From NCBI GenBank assembly GCA_949987565.1, contig OX465109.1, positions 8,720,163 to 8,784,162 of the forward strand: DNA of 64,000 nucleotides, written 5' to 3'. This stretch comes from Luidia sarsii (taxonomy: Eukaryota > Echinodermata > Asteroidea > Paxillosida > Luidiidae). Numbering within the stretch: position 1 is the first letter of the stretch; each line of letters begins with the position of its first letter. Shown piece by piece: positions 29,273 through 44,200 of this stretch. Under the pieces are notes generated by a model. The model saw only the letters and a list, made by a program, of their open reading frames with translations, was not told the origin of the DNA and searched no databases. The position numbers and the translations under genes were made by a program.

Positions 29273-32200
29273 GTAAGTGAGCCGCTCTTTAGCCGTGTTT
29301 CAACTGGACTAAAATTTTACCGAGACGATGGTTAAATTTCTATTGTAAGTCAATGAGGTTGTGCCCTTGCCCGACGTGATAAACGCTGAGTGCTCAGTGC
29401 TTTGCCCGGTGCCTGATAACAAAAATGTCAGGCAGCTCGAGCTGCCTGAAATATATCTATATGATGAATTGTCATATCTATGATGCAACACGGTACCCGC
29501 CGCTATACATTATTCAAATTCACCACATGACCTCGAACAGCTCGGTGGTCCAGTGGTTAAGACGTCCGTACTAGAAATCGGGAGTCGCGGGTTCAAATCC
29601 CGCCCGAGCTGCCTGAAATATTTGAATCAGGCACCGGGCAAGGCAATGAGCACTCGCTGTTTATCAGGTCGAGCAGGGGCAAAACCTCATTGAATTACAT
29701 TCTCCTCGATGCAAACATCATGTTATATCTATGAAATTTATCATGGTCAACTGTAACCGTTGTTCCCACTTGGTCTTTTGAGTCAGTCAATTTAACCTGA
29801 GATGATGGTTAAAGTAACCGGGCTGGCAATATACAGTAACGGCTCATGATGGCCAAGCATCAGTCGTATACATCGTACTACATGTATACAGTGTACATGA
29901 AGATCGATTACACATGTACATGTAGGTCAGCATACATGTACGTGTACATGTGTACATTAAATGCGCATCACAAAGCAGACGTGTCATTTGAACAAAATGT
30001 GCTCGAAAGTAGAAATTCTTGGTTGAGAATCAGGCCAAGCACTGACAATACTTGCTAATTGTGCATCCAGTAGGCCAGAAGGTTTATGAACACATTTATT
30101 CATTAAAGCCTCACAACTAAGAATCGTTTGTGTATCGTAAGTGTACACGTATACACTGCCGTAGTCTTTATTTGCGCAGGGCACGTAAACGCTTCTGGTT
30201 TTCTTCTCAAATTAATTGAAATCCATGTAAAAACCTGTACATACATGTACATGTACAAGATAGAAAAAAGAAATGGATGACTGTTTTGCAGCATTGTGTG
30301 CACATGTGCCAGTCGTACCAGTGAGAGTCGCCATTGTAGTATCCCAACACCTAACTCCAAAAAAAATTCCTTTCATTGCTGTTGGTAGAGCGTGAGCCCG
30401 TTGCCATGGTTGCACCTGATTGGCCTTGGCGTGACATCAGGACGATGACAGTGGATACAGGATGTGACTTTTAGCAGTAGCCCATTGTATTTCACAACCT
30501 GTAGCCCATTCCCGGCCAGTTAAGTGGAAGAAAAAAACAACCAGACAATATACCGTAAGAGGAAGTCTTACAGCCCAATATACATGTAACATTGGGAAGA
30601 TAGGAAAACATCGATGTCTACAGATTTCCTTCTAATTTGCACAGTTTGTACATGTATTGTAGATCTGGTCATGATAGAATCCTCATGTTGAAATCTTACT
30701 GTCTGAGATGCTGTACATGTACTTCTTTAGAAATCTTCACTCAAACATCGACAAATAGTTTATTACACGAAGTACAGTACCGGTACTCGCGAGTAATAAA
30801 CTACTTCTTACATGTACATGTACACTACAGAATGCAGCAAAAACTGTGACTTTTTTTTTGCCTTTTAAATACTTTCGCACTTTTTGAGCTAAATACCTTC
30901 GCAGGATTTCTCTTTTTTGAATATTTAATGGTTTAACATCTGGACAGACTGTGGCAATCTTTTGACCATGTTGTATAGGGCCTTTAGGCCAACTCTTGAA
31001 AGTCTCTTCTTGCACTCCTGCCTGTGAGCATTCGTAGAAAATGTGCTTAACCCAAAGACCAAACACTGAATATGAAAATCTTCAGCATAGTTTACAAAAC
31101 AACTCTCTCTTTTTATACATATAATCAGAATTCGTCTCGGACCAATTTTTTCGATCTGTCTAAAATCGGACCGTCAATGCTGAGCCAAATTTGTTCCGCT
31201 CGGGGGAAAAAAATGGCGGGTCTGTTAGAATCTAATTCTCTGTTGTTTATATTTGTTTCATTTTCCGGGATAATGGTACGTGTATACACATCACAGCACA
31301 CTCAAATAACAATACAGTATATGGGTAAATGAAACACTAAAAAAAAAAGCACTAAAAAATACAGTGCAAACAGATACAGCAATGTGCTATAGGGATGTAG
31401 TTCTGTTTGTACACACGACCGTATGTATGTCTGGAGAAACCTGGTTTTGCACGACTCAAAAATGCAATCCACTAAGGTATATGTATACATGTATGTACAA
31501 ATCCTACACATTTTGTTTGAGCATTCTGCCTCAATCTTCGGCAATCCACCCGCGTTTCAATTTTTTTTTTCTCATGGGAGTCATCATCGCAACACGCATC
31601 TCTCCTCGATCGTCCCAAATCCTCCAGAATCCCGTACTCCCCAAAACGCTGAGCTGGGCTATTGGGAACAAGGCTCCGGGTCGGCGAGGAGTAGGGATGA
31701 CTTCTTGCCATCCCCGCCGTGAGTCATCCTCCCTCCTCCTCCTCCTCCTTCCCCTCCTCCTCCTCCTTCTCCTCCTCTTCAATTTTCCCCCCAGATCAGT
31801 GGGCAATAAGCCCGGTGTCTTTGTCGTTTTTCTGACGGCGTCAAGTGACGCGAAAGCGTCCCGGCTCCGCGGCTGATGACTGCGCACTGTGCAAATGCAT
31901 TGAAACGCGGCCATCCATCACTCGAGTCTCGGGGGGGAGAGAAAAAAAATAAAAATGACAGACTAAGTGGAACAATGATTGACCCAGTATTTGGACGTGG
32001 ACTTCCCATTGATATCAACTCCCCCCCCCCCCCTCAAATCTTCAGGGTTATTATACTGTACAGTACACTGTAGGTGTACATGTACATGTATGTTGATATG
32101 TGGCGGACTGAAGCTCATGCATGTGTGTGTAGTACTACCGGTAGTAGTAGGATTGGTGTCTATCAAACCAGTGGTGTGTGTGTATATGCTGTACATGTAT

Positions 32201-35200
32201 GTACTGTACACATGTACGTGTACATGCATGCAGTGTGGCCCAGTATGATACATGTACCGGTATGTGCACGTGTCATTTCCATTGTTATCATGACATGTAT
32301 ACAGTAGACATGTGGTTAGCTGTATAATCACGCACGTGGCGTACATTTACCGAAACGCGTCCCCACAGGGAGTCCAAATCGGATGAGGAAATGCACACAA
32401 AACACCCAAGGCTCCTTCAACATGTTCAACAGCTTGTACATGTACAAAGTGATGTGTTCAGGATTTGGCCAGGTGTCACACGCACATGTCACAGTGATAA
32501 ATTTACACTCGCTGCCTAGATGCAATGCGGGACCCATGGAATATCGAGTGCAACGATGATGCTCCAAACTCATGTACTGTAGAAGTACATGTACGTGCAC
32601 TAAACTGGGTCTCTGCACTCAGTCTCATTTATCACATACACACTGTCTCATTTTCTGCTGTCATCTAGGGATCTGAAGTGTACAGACATACACTGGCAAG
32701 CTAACTTTGTCATTATTGGTCTCCTTTTTGTCCGGTGCCCTGCAAAAGGGCATGATAAGTGCATTCAGACACCAACATCACTTTACGTTGTTCTGCTGGG
32801 AACAAAATCGGTCTGGTCGGTTTGATGGCTTTTTACAATTCGTTTTTTTTACTTCATCATAATGTAATAATATTTCCACAATGAATGTGAGAGGATTGAA
32901 GCGCGTTTAAAATGGAAATGACTGAGTAATAACTGGACCTTAAAATTGACCTTTTGCCCTTCTGCAAGGCACCTGACATTTTTTACTTTTAGAAATATCC
33001 TTGAAAAAACAAGGGCGCTATTGTAAGGTCATGTCAGGAACCCACAGTTTAAACAACATAAACAAACATTAACGTTCAGACTGTACACTGTTAATCAATC
33101 CCTCTGGATTAGGTTTGATGAAAAGCTCCTTCACTAAATGATTAAATGAAGCCTACCTTGGCAGTAAATCAAGGTCAGGTTTAGGGATAGGTCTGCTGGA
33201 AAAAAACCCATAAATGTTCAGAAACTTTTGTACACAACGAATTTGGTTAAACTGTTGCATGATCCTGTGATGACATCACAAATTTGCTCATGAATATTGA
33301 AATTTGCATTAGCATAAAAACTGAAAACTTGCAAATATACACCCCCTAGAACGAGTGCTGAAAACAGTTTGATTGTTATGCAAAACAGTTCTGTAGCATG
33401 GATTTAAGTGATTTTTTTTGTATTGCAGAGGACCTTTAATTAAGCAAATTACGGTAATTAGCAGTTGCCGCTTCAGACTCTTAAGATTCATGTTCATGTT
33501 TTGCAGCTGGGGGTACCGACATGTACATATGTACTGTACACTGTACAGTATTTGTTTGTTGCATGTGAAAGAATGTGCCAAATCCTCTTTAAACATGTGT
33601 ATACAGATGTACACATGTACCCATGTACATTTACATGTACCAGTACATGTACAGTACAGTACCTGAATATAACATGTAATGTACGTGTACTCATTGTATG
33701 TACATGTACATGTACCCCCCTGGTATGGTACATGTACACGTGTGTACATGTACATGTACGTATAAATATGTATACATGTACAAATGTACATGTACCGGTA
33801 CATGTACACGTACATTGTATGATGTACATGTACATGTACATGTACATCTTTCTGAAGAAAATTGTCTTCGCTGTACACGTACATACTGTAGTATACAGTG
33901 TACATGTACATTGTACATGTAATGATGTACATGTACATGTACATTTGTGACTGTATTGCACAAAATTATAAAGTACCGTATATAGTGAACAGTATTGGTA
34001 CATGTACATATGTACATGTGTGCACGTACATGTATGTACTGTACACGAACGTGTGCACCCATGCTAACTACACACTATACATGTATGTAAGCTGAAAGAT
34101 TCAGTGTAATAAAGGTTAATTTGATATTGGATACGGACATGGCAGGGCCTTATAGATAAATCTGTGTGTCTGTCTGCGATAATGCAGTTTGTCATGAGTA
34201 TTTGCTTACATTGGCAACATGAAAGGAAGTGGCAATTGCGTTGGGGCCGGGGCCGGGGCTGGGGAAATAGTGATGAATACGCAATGATCTGTAATGGGAA
34301 CTAACCAAGACACAACTGCATTGCGGAAGTTGTACAATGACAATGGAAATCCCACTCCCAGATGCTGGGATATAGCCTCTGTCAAATCAGCATTTGAATG
34401 AGTCAATTTACATACGTGTACATGTAACGGGTGGCATGAAACCATAGTGCTGCAGCAGACAATCGATGTACATGTGGATGGATATTATATCGGTAGATCA
34501 TATTATCATGGTGTCCGTGGGTCTTTAAAAAGTCTTAAAAAGTCTTAAATTTAACTTAAATTTAAGGCCTTAAAATGCATTACAAGGTTTTAAATTGAAT
34601 ATTCAAAGGTAATTAGGAAATATGGAAGGGTGGAATTGATTATCTTAAATCAGATCCTTAAAACAAGGTATAAAATAATTTGGAAAACCGTACGTAGCGC
34701 TAAGATCTTTTGTCTTTTTTGAGCTGTGAATGCACGCGGCAAGTTCGTTTGTGGGCCAGGAGGGACCCTAAATAGTCTGGTTACAGTGCTGACGAATTGA
34801 CAAATCTACGGTCCTGTCCGAAACCAGACAGGCACTGTCCTTATTGTGTGCGGAATCACACGATCACACCAAATTGTTTTTTCTATCGTTCTTTAATTTC
34901 CACTAAAGGATGAAAGGTGGCATTGGAAATGTATGAAAAAGTCTTAAATTTTAATTGTTGCAACCTGCAGATACAGTACAATGTACATGCACCATGATTA
35001 TACGCGGTAGATTATACACATGTAGATCCATGTATCACGTACATGTACATGTATAGTTGTATACGTACACACCATGTACAGTGTGTGTACATGTGTACAT
35101 CATTTGTGTACATGTACATGTACATGTACGTGTACATGTACATGTACACGTACATGTACTGTGCTGTTCCGTGCATGCAGTCCAATAATTGTATGTGTTT

Positions 35201-38200
35201 GCATATGCGCACATGTTCATGTACAGTACTGGGGCAGACCCTCATTCAATTATGAACTCCGTGTTCCGATATTTCCACACGTTTAAATGTAACAGGCACA
35301 GTTACATGTACCATAGATACTTGTACACTACCTGTACACCTCCACCCGTAATATTTATCACATTTATGGCCTATTGGGTGGTTTATTGTATAACCCTTTC
35401 ACACCACACGCACTACCGGTAGCTGCCATTTGCTGAGCCTAAATTGCTTCTGCTCACACGGTGGAGTGTCAAATTCAAGGTCTGTCATTTGCCAGAACCT
35501 TATAAATGGAGACAAAATGTATTGCCGCCCACAGCTAGAAAATGCATTAACAGGGACCGATATTGTGGGATGTGTAACTACATACTGTATTTTTTTTTTT
35601 TGGACAAAATTTGTCGCCAATGAAACTTGTTGCCTCGTACGTGTACGTGTACATGTACATGTACATGTGTGCATAAGTATACATGTACACGTAAATTGAG
35701 ATATTTAGTGCATTGCTGTACATATTCTTGTAATAGGCTAAACCTTTCTACCCTTCATGTTGCAGTACTGCAAACTAAGTGTGCGCATAACAGAAGGTTT
35801 TCCCATCTCTCAACCAAACAAGCCCAGTTGTATAAAATGTGGCAATTTTCCCTAATTTGGTGATTTTGAATTTTCCATTGATTTGCCTAGTTTGTATTTA
35901 CTCTAATGTACATGTACATGTACTAGTACTTGCTTTTTGAGCAGAAATCGTTCCTTTACATATATATGGATTCTTATTATCGTTGGCTTGCATTAAAGGT
36001 AAAGAATGAACTCTTTTTCATTCGTGCTGGATTCACCTCCAACCAAACTCATTGGTTTGTTGGTTTGTGCACGGTTGCGTGTGTTTGATAGTCTGTTGGT
36101 TTGTTGATCCCTTCGTAGGTGTGTTGGTTCAATCATTCATTCGTTAGTACATGTACATGTATGTGCAAGTTTGTTTGTTCCTTGATCTGTTTGTTGGTGC
36201 ATTAATTGTTTCATTTGTTTGTCCACTCGCTCACTCATTCATTTTTTTTTCATATTTTTCCGTTTTGCTGTAAGGGGAATTTCATAGATGGGAAGAGTTT
36301 CAAGGATAGTTAAAGAGAGTAACAATTAATTTAATTGAATAGTGATGGATCATGGAACACTATTAGGGCCATTCCCGCTACAAAAATCATCTCAAAATTT
36401 AGTGGGCCCACTAATTTTTGAGATTTTCATTTTATTGGTAATTTTGGTCAGTAAGCAGTTTGTATACTTTGCAACCTTTTTTGTAGGCCCTACATCAAGA
36501 GAATAATCGCTGTTTGAATCGCGATTCAATAACTTTTTTTGTTTGTCGTGTCCACACAGGCCAAACAATCGCAGAGTTTGAAAGAAGAAAAACAGACAAT
36601 TGCGGAGGCATATTCACATTCATATTCACAGACAAGGGATCTGCAAAGTGAGGGATCTTCTTATCCGGGACTTAGGAAGAGTAATCATTCCTCAGTCCAG
36701 CAAAAATTCCTGAATTCAGGAACAATCCGCTAAAGAAATGGCTGTCATACTAAAGGGTTGCGTTTATATACAACGCGTTGCATATGCGAAAGCGAGCACT
36801 CCCCTTTCGCCCCTGGTTTTTGAACTGGGTTTTTTAAAGTTCTGTCGACTTACAAGTGTGAACAGCCCTTGCCCTAGTAAAATGGTAGCTATGGTACAGC
36901 CTACATTAAACACCTGGTTGTAATGTACAAGTACTCATGTACAGTATTGAAGTTTGCTGTTGATGGACTGCATCATGGCATTGACAGTGTCCAGATGCTA
37001 CCATTCAATCTTGGCAAAGGTCATAATGAACAGCCACTTGGTAACTGTAAACCATTTCATTGGGGTGTGGAGATTGTCCAGGCTTTGCAAAGAGCTACTG
37101 GTATAGATCCAGTGCAGACAGAATTAAGCCAGCAATTACTCCATTTGTATACATACAGTACATGTATGTACACTGTACATGTGTACACTGTATATGTGCT
37201 TAGGAATGCTAATGGTTTCAACATACATGTATTAATGAGTACATGTACATGTGTACATGTACATTACGCTGTACAGTATGTACAGTGTACATTACATGTG
37301 TATGTACATGTACATGTACGTGTCTCAATATACTCACACTGTGTAGGGTTCAAATTGAGCTTTGGCCCTGTGGCCAAATGGCAGTTGGAATAGTCTTGGG
37401 CAAGTTGAAGGCCATCATATACCCTTTTCCCACTACAAACTGCTTAACCCCGAGATTTGCCGCCCCGGGTTTAGCATTCTGTACCCCGGGGTTCGTTAAC
37501 CCTGAGTTCTGTTCCCATTTGTCGCGTTAACCCGGAGTTTCGCGAAACCCGGGGCGAGCTTGCCCCGGGTTAACGATGTGCGATTTCCCACTACACCCAA
37601 CCCCGGTGTCCGTCACTGCCCGGACCGGAAATCCCACAGCGCGCTAGCTGGTCCCACAATGCCTCGTACCGCCTTGTCGCCCAGCAACCACCCGTCGGCG
37701 CGCGCTGCCTGACTGGGTACATGTGGGCTGCACTCGATTAACGGCATAATCCGCACTCTCGTGTACATGTACACTGCATTGAAAATGGCGTCAGATATAA
37801 ATATAATATAGATATAAAATTTCGGCAAATCCGGGGCATCAAGGCAATTCACCGACTTTTTTTTATTAGTACCGATGCAAACACGCTGTAAGCACTTTAA
37901 AAAAAACTTTCAAAATAGGCGCTGAAGGCACCGAATCGTTGTTTTAGGTCTCCTACTAATATATCATCGTTTCTGTGGGACCACAATGCCTGAAAAAGAT
38001 TATTTTCCAACATAAAAATGACGTCTAAAATAGGTTTCAGTCAGCCACCAATACGTATTCTCACGGAACATGAACAGTACCATTCAGGTATGGCCGGTTT
38101 GCTACTGCTATAGTAAGCGGGACGACAAAAATATCTGACAATAGATCCTCACAAAAAAATCAAAATAAAAGGGATTCTAAAGAGCCTACATGTTTTGTAA

Positions 38201-41200
38201 AGATGGATTTTTAAGCAGCTAGGTCCAACCTAAACGAGCATATTATCGGAGCTTATTATTGTATAAACTCGCACCCCTCTCATTCCTAATAGAATAGTCC
38301 ATGCTGTCAAGGTATCGCGATGTGGGTTCGGTGTTCCAAAACCTTCTCATCAGTTCTCGTCCAAAAAAATGAGAATAACTACGTTCGTAGGCCTACCTGA
38401 AAAAAATAAAATAAAGTTTGCGACATTTTTGTGCTGTATCGTGAAGTAGTAGCTCGTTTTGCTGTTTAGCTTTCTCCTTTCGGGGCATGGTTACGACTTT
38501 GAAAAGGCACCCGCGAACACGCAAACCTTTGACAGCTCTTCGATTCTACTTTCGCACGCAACCCGACCACGTGCTGCATGCTGCGCAATCTATCTATCGT
38601 GCAACGCAAATCGCTCCCAACTACCGTTGGTACCCGTTGTTTGGTACAGCCAGCGATGTCCAAGATTCACTGGTACCCGCAGATTAAAAGTTTGTTGACA
38701 TGAAACTGTCAGGATCGAACGCACTGTCCATGTACGTATCTGACATGGCCATGTAAGTACTGTACATGTACATGTACATGTACAGTACATTGATCGTGTA
38801 TGTGTACGTGTATACATGTACATGTACAGTAGATGCACATGTACTGTACATGTACATGTACACCCATCCACAGTCCATACAGTTGTGCACAGAATGCGCA
38901 ATGTTTTGCTGACAGTGCGCACGGTACAGTGAAGCTTCCATGTGTGCTGCACACACACTGCACCGCAGTCGGAATATTATTTCATGCGCGCTGCAGTGTG
39001 CTAAAAGGGCACGGCAATTTGTTGCCGTGAAAATCCTCCAAATTTAAGGGCACCGCGGCAATTGGTGAGGGCACGACGGCAACTGCCGTCGTTGCCGTCG
39101 TGAATTTACTGCCCTCTTGTAAATGCCAGATGTGCGTCGCATGCGGATTTTCCCGCCACGTATCCCTCCTCTGACCGTCCCATTACGTAACGCATCCGGT
39201 GTCTTAACCCTGAGAATGTCCACCGGACTCGTACCCCGGCGCGGTTTCCCACTACAACGCCAACCCCGGGGTTCGGCCGTTACCCCCGAGATTTCCATCC
39301 TTAACCCTGGTCGCGAGCAGGGTTAACGAACCCCGGGGTAACGGCCGATTTTTCGGTCTCAACCCGGGGCGGGAAAAGTGTAGTGGGAAACGTCCTGGCA
39401 ACCATTTCCAACCCGGGGTATCTCGGGGGTAAGGCTTGCCGTTACCCCCGAGATAACCCGGAGATTGCGTAGTGGGAAAGGGGTAATACAGTATCTGGAG
39501 GAGTCCAATTGAGCTGTGGCCCTGTGGCCCTGTGGCCAAATGGCAGTTGGAATGGTCTTGGGCCAGTTGAAGGCCATCATACAGTATCTGGAGGAGTCCA
39601 ATTGAGCTGTGGCCTACCTGTGGCCACATGGCAGTTGGAATGGTCTTGGGCCAGTTGAAGGCCATCATACAGTATCTGGAGGAGTCCAATTGAGCTGTGG
39701 CCTACCTGTGGCCACATGGCAGTTGGAATGGTCTTGGGCCAGTTGAAGGCCATCATATAGTATCTGGAGGAGTCCAATTGAGCTGTGGCCCTGTGGCCAA
39801 ATGGCAGTTGGAATGGTCTTGGGCCAGTTGAAGGCCATCATATACAATGTAGTATCTGGAGGAGTCCAATTGAGCTGTGGCTCTGTGGCCAAATGGCAGT
39901 TGGAATGGTCTTGGGCCAGTTGAAGGCCATCATATAGTATCTGGAGGAGTCCAATTGAGCTGTGGCCCTGTGGCCAAATGGCAGTTGGAATGGTCTTGGG
40001 CCAGTTGAAGGCCATTATACAGTATCTAGAGGAGTCCAATTGAGCTACATGGCCCTGTGGCCAAATGGCAGTTGGAATGGTCTTGGGCCAGTTGAAGGCC
40101 ATCATACAGTATCTGGAGGAGTCCAATTGAGCTGTGGCCCTGTAGCCAAATGGCAGTTGGAATGGTCTTGGGCCAGTTGAAGGCCATCATACAGTATCTG
40201 GAGGAGTCCAATTGAGCTGTGGCCCTGTGGCCAAATGGCAGTTGGAATGGTCTTGGGCCAGTTGAAGGCCATCATACAGTATCTGGAGGAGTCCAATTGA
40301 GCTGTGGCCCTGTGGCCAAATGGCAGTTGGAATGGTCTTGGGCCAGTTAATTGAAGGCCACCATACAGTATCTGGCTCCAGGAGTCCCAATTGAGCTGTG
40401 GCCCTGTGGCCAAGTGGCAGTTGGAATGGTCTTGGGCCAGTTGGAGGCCATCAGACAGTATCTGGAGGAGTCCCAATTGAGCTGTGGCCCTTTGGCCAAA
40501 TGGCAGTTGGAATGGTCTTGGGCCAGTTGGAGGCCATCAGACAGTATCTGGAGGAGTCCCAATTGAGCTGTGGCCCTGTGGCCAAATGGCAGTTGGAATG
40601 GTCTTGGGCCAAATTAACAAATTCATCAGCATTTGCCTCAACCCTCAATTCAGAATGACACTTACCGGTAGCAACTCAGTGCACAATGCCGGCCAGTTGA
40701 AAAACAAAACAAATTGGCCTGGCTGATCATGTGTGTAGACTATACTGGTACATGCACATATACCAGTATGTATACTGTAGTAAGGTGGAGTTTTGCTACA
40801 CAAACAACATAAGGTATACCGGTAAGTACATGTACATGTAAGTACATGTACTTGAAATACTTGTACATGTATGCTGTACACTGTTAAACCATTTATAATG
40901 ATTAAGCCCAGTGTATACATACCTGTACATGTACCGTACATGTACATCGTTTGTATAGAGAATGGCCCCTCTTTTTTGCTCCATTAATGGAATACATATT
41001 TTTCCTTAGCATGGACACCCACACGTACAGTGTGTACATGTAGCTCTTCAATATTGCTGTAATCCCGAACCCTAAGCCATTCTGATCCCCTTGCCTGTAT
41101 GCTATTGAGATAATCCTCCCCTCTATCCCCTTAATCCAGGTGACCTCATGCTGCCCATAAACATGTGTGCCATCATGGAGGCTACCTCCATCATCCCTCC

Positions 41201-44200
41201 ATGGTGCGATGTACATGTACATGTGTACATGTACGTGTATACCGGACATCTACATGTACATGTACATGTACACATACATGTACATGTACATGTACACATA
41301 CATGTACCGGTATGACATTTCAACTACTGTATAGTGTATAGTGTACATGTAGTTGTACTGTATAGTGTACATACATGTACATGTAGTTGTACGTACTGTA
41401 CATGTACGTACTGTACATCTAGATATGCCTAATGTACATGTACATGTACATTGTACAGTAGTTTTTTTGCATGGAGGAATATGGATTTTTATGTGTACCG
41501 GTACTTAGGCCTACACATGTACAGGTACATGTTCAACATGTATGTGTTCATTTACATTGTGTACATCTACAGTACCGGTACATGTACACTGTACAGTACG
41601 GTAATGCACCAATATGTTAAAGGATTAGCATACATGTACATGTACATGTACTGTACATGTACATGTAGGCCTATCATGTAATTTGTATGTGCATACAGAA
41701 ATACACCATACGTGTACACCCCGGCACACATACACTGTACACATACAATGTACATGTATACGTGTACATGTACATGTATACGTGTACATGTACATGTATA
41801 CGTGTACATGTACATGTACCGGTACACCCCTGCTGTACATGCCTACAAATTTATGTATTGTTAATTTTATAGTACTGTATGTTGTTTGGATAGTGATAGT
41901 GATGGCCCATTATGGCATTGTACATGCTCCAATTGGACAGCACATAACACACATGTACTGTACGGTACATGTGTACAGTGTACATGTACCTACATGTATA
42001 CGCATTATATACATACTGTACCATAAAGTCATGTACATGTACATGTAAAATGTACATGTACATGTACATGTATGTATGTGCATTGTGTACGTGTTTCCAT
42101 TTAACATTCACTCAGTACCAATGCTCATGCAGTATTTACCTTCTGTACACTACATGTACATGTACATGCTGTATGGTGCCTACGCGCATTCACATACTGG
42201 TACATACCTTGTACCAGTAAGTCATGCGTGGAAGCGTGGTGGAAGTAAATAGCTTCGATTGTCGGGAAGAGAGGGTGGAGAGGGAGGCTTTCTGTAAGTT
42301 AATAAAGATATTATTTCCAGATATTTCATTTCTATTAGGCATCAGTGAGATATATGTCAGGTTGACTGGAGCTTGCATTGGATCCTATGGGGTCTCATTA
42401 GCTACAGTGTACTGTACATGTTATGTAGGTATGCCATGTGGGGACTGGATAATGTACACTACATGCCTGCTACTGACAGATAAACAGACTCAATATATTA
42501 CCTCATTACATCCTGACTAGCTGCATTAGTATTAATTACATACATGTACATGTAGGGTACATATTGCACATGCGTTGACTTCTATATCTGATGTATACAT
42601 GTACAAAAATGTTGCAAACTGCTTTTTGACTAAAATTACTGAAATGCAAATCTCTGAAAATTTAGTGCATCTGACATTTCGATCCTACAGTGTAGCAGTA
42701 GCGGGACCTTTCTCAAAGGCCTTTGAGAAAGATCCTGCTACAGGATTGAAACTTCAGGCCCACTAAATTGTGAGACTTCTATACAGTCTAAAAAATGTAC
42801 CGGTACATGTCCTGCCATGTACATGTGTATGTATACGTACATTTTACATACACATACAGTGTGTATATACACGTTATGTAAAGTACATGTACATGTACAT
42901 GCTCAAATGTACGTGTAGATGTACATGGACAGTACATGTACTTGCATGATTATTAATTAATGCACAACCTGTACATCATATGCTGTAGTATGTACATGTA
43001 CATGTACATGTACCGGTACATGTATAATTTAAACTGATCCTGCTCATGGCACTTTGTCAATTTTCGTTTACATTTACCCTGTACAGTGTACATGTACCGG
43101 TACATGTACATGTACATATGTGAAACTGTAATTACGGTAAGTTAATCAATACTGATCCTTAAGCACTGTACATGTACATGTACGTACATGTACATGTATA
43201 CTTGTTGTTTTGTCATGTTTGTGTGCTACAGTAGGCCTACATGTACATGTACATGTTTTTTTTTATAAAGGGGCTTCACAAATACCGTACATTGTACATG
43301 CACATGTTATTGTTATCAATATAATGACCGGTATCAGTATGTCACATTCTAATTGGCTAGGGTGGGTTCACAGAATGCTCTCAGACCACTGTAAAAGTCA
43401 TTTAGAAACTCAATATGATTGGAAGCTTGCTTGCCAAATATACTGTATACACGTACTGTACATCTGCAAGTCTGCATGGCTTAATTCGATCACTTGAAAT
43501 GAAATTCATATCAATCGTGCTTCAGCTGTCTCTATGGCACCAGCTGGTTTTAGTCTCTCCCGTTCCCCCCGATACGGGGATATTGTATCACTTTGTAACT
43601 TTGGGATTGCATTTTGCACGTGAAGACTCTGCGTTTTTTGTGACTCAACTTTTTGACCTGTGTCAAAAAAAGGTTTTTGAATCGCGATAATTTTTTAGCC
43701 TGTGTGAATATGAGCAAAAAAACAAGTTCAAAAAAACCATTTCTATTGCGATTAAAATCATGATATTTCGGACAGTGTATTGTGTCTTACCGATTTTATG
43801 GTTTTTTTTTTTTTTCTCTTCAGGGGGGCTACCGGTAGGCCATGAGAAGCCTCCACCCGTTGCGCACCCGAAGGATGGACCGGGGGAGATGGGCAAAGCT
43901 GTGGCCATCCCGCCCGAAATGGAGGAGAAGAAGAGGGAGATGTTCAAGATCAACCAATTCAACCTTCTGGCCAGCGACATGGTCTCGGTCAACCGGTCCC
44001 TGCCGGATGTCCGAATGGACGGGTAAGCGTCACAAGACTTCAATACTTTCATCAATCCAGAGGTCCAGGCCCCCAGGGGTCGGATGTCACAAAGCCCGTC
44101 AGGGCATCTTAAACCCCTAGGTACACAACATTGGTCGAGGACAAAGAATAGCATCTGTGCATTGTCTGATCCAACATGCATGAAATTGCACACCTGTGAA

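Noticed and set aside
29539..29610. A functional tRNA gene
   Set aside because: The anticodon stem is mispaired, and the head and body recur as dispersed copies, so a SINE is the better reading.
33309..34095. Frames with Met-Tyr, Cys-Thr and Val-His ladders (also many others between 22 and 45 kb)
   Set aside because: Products of the ACATGT/GTAC repeat read in three frames.
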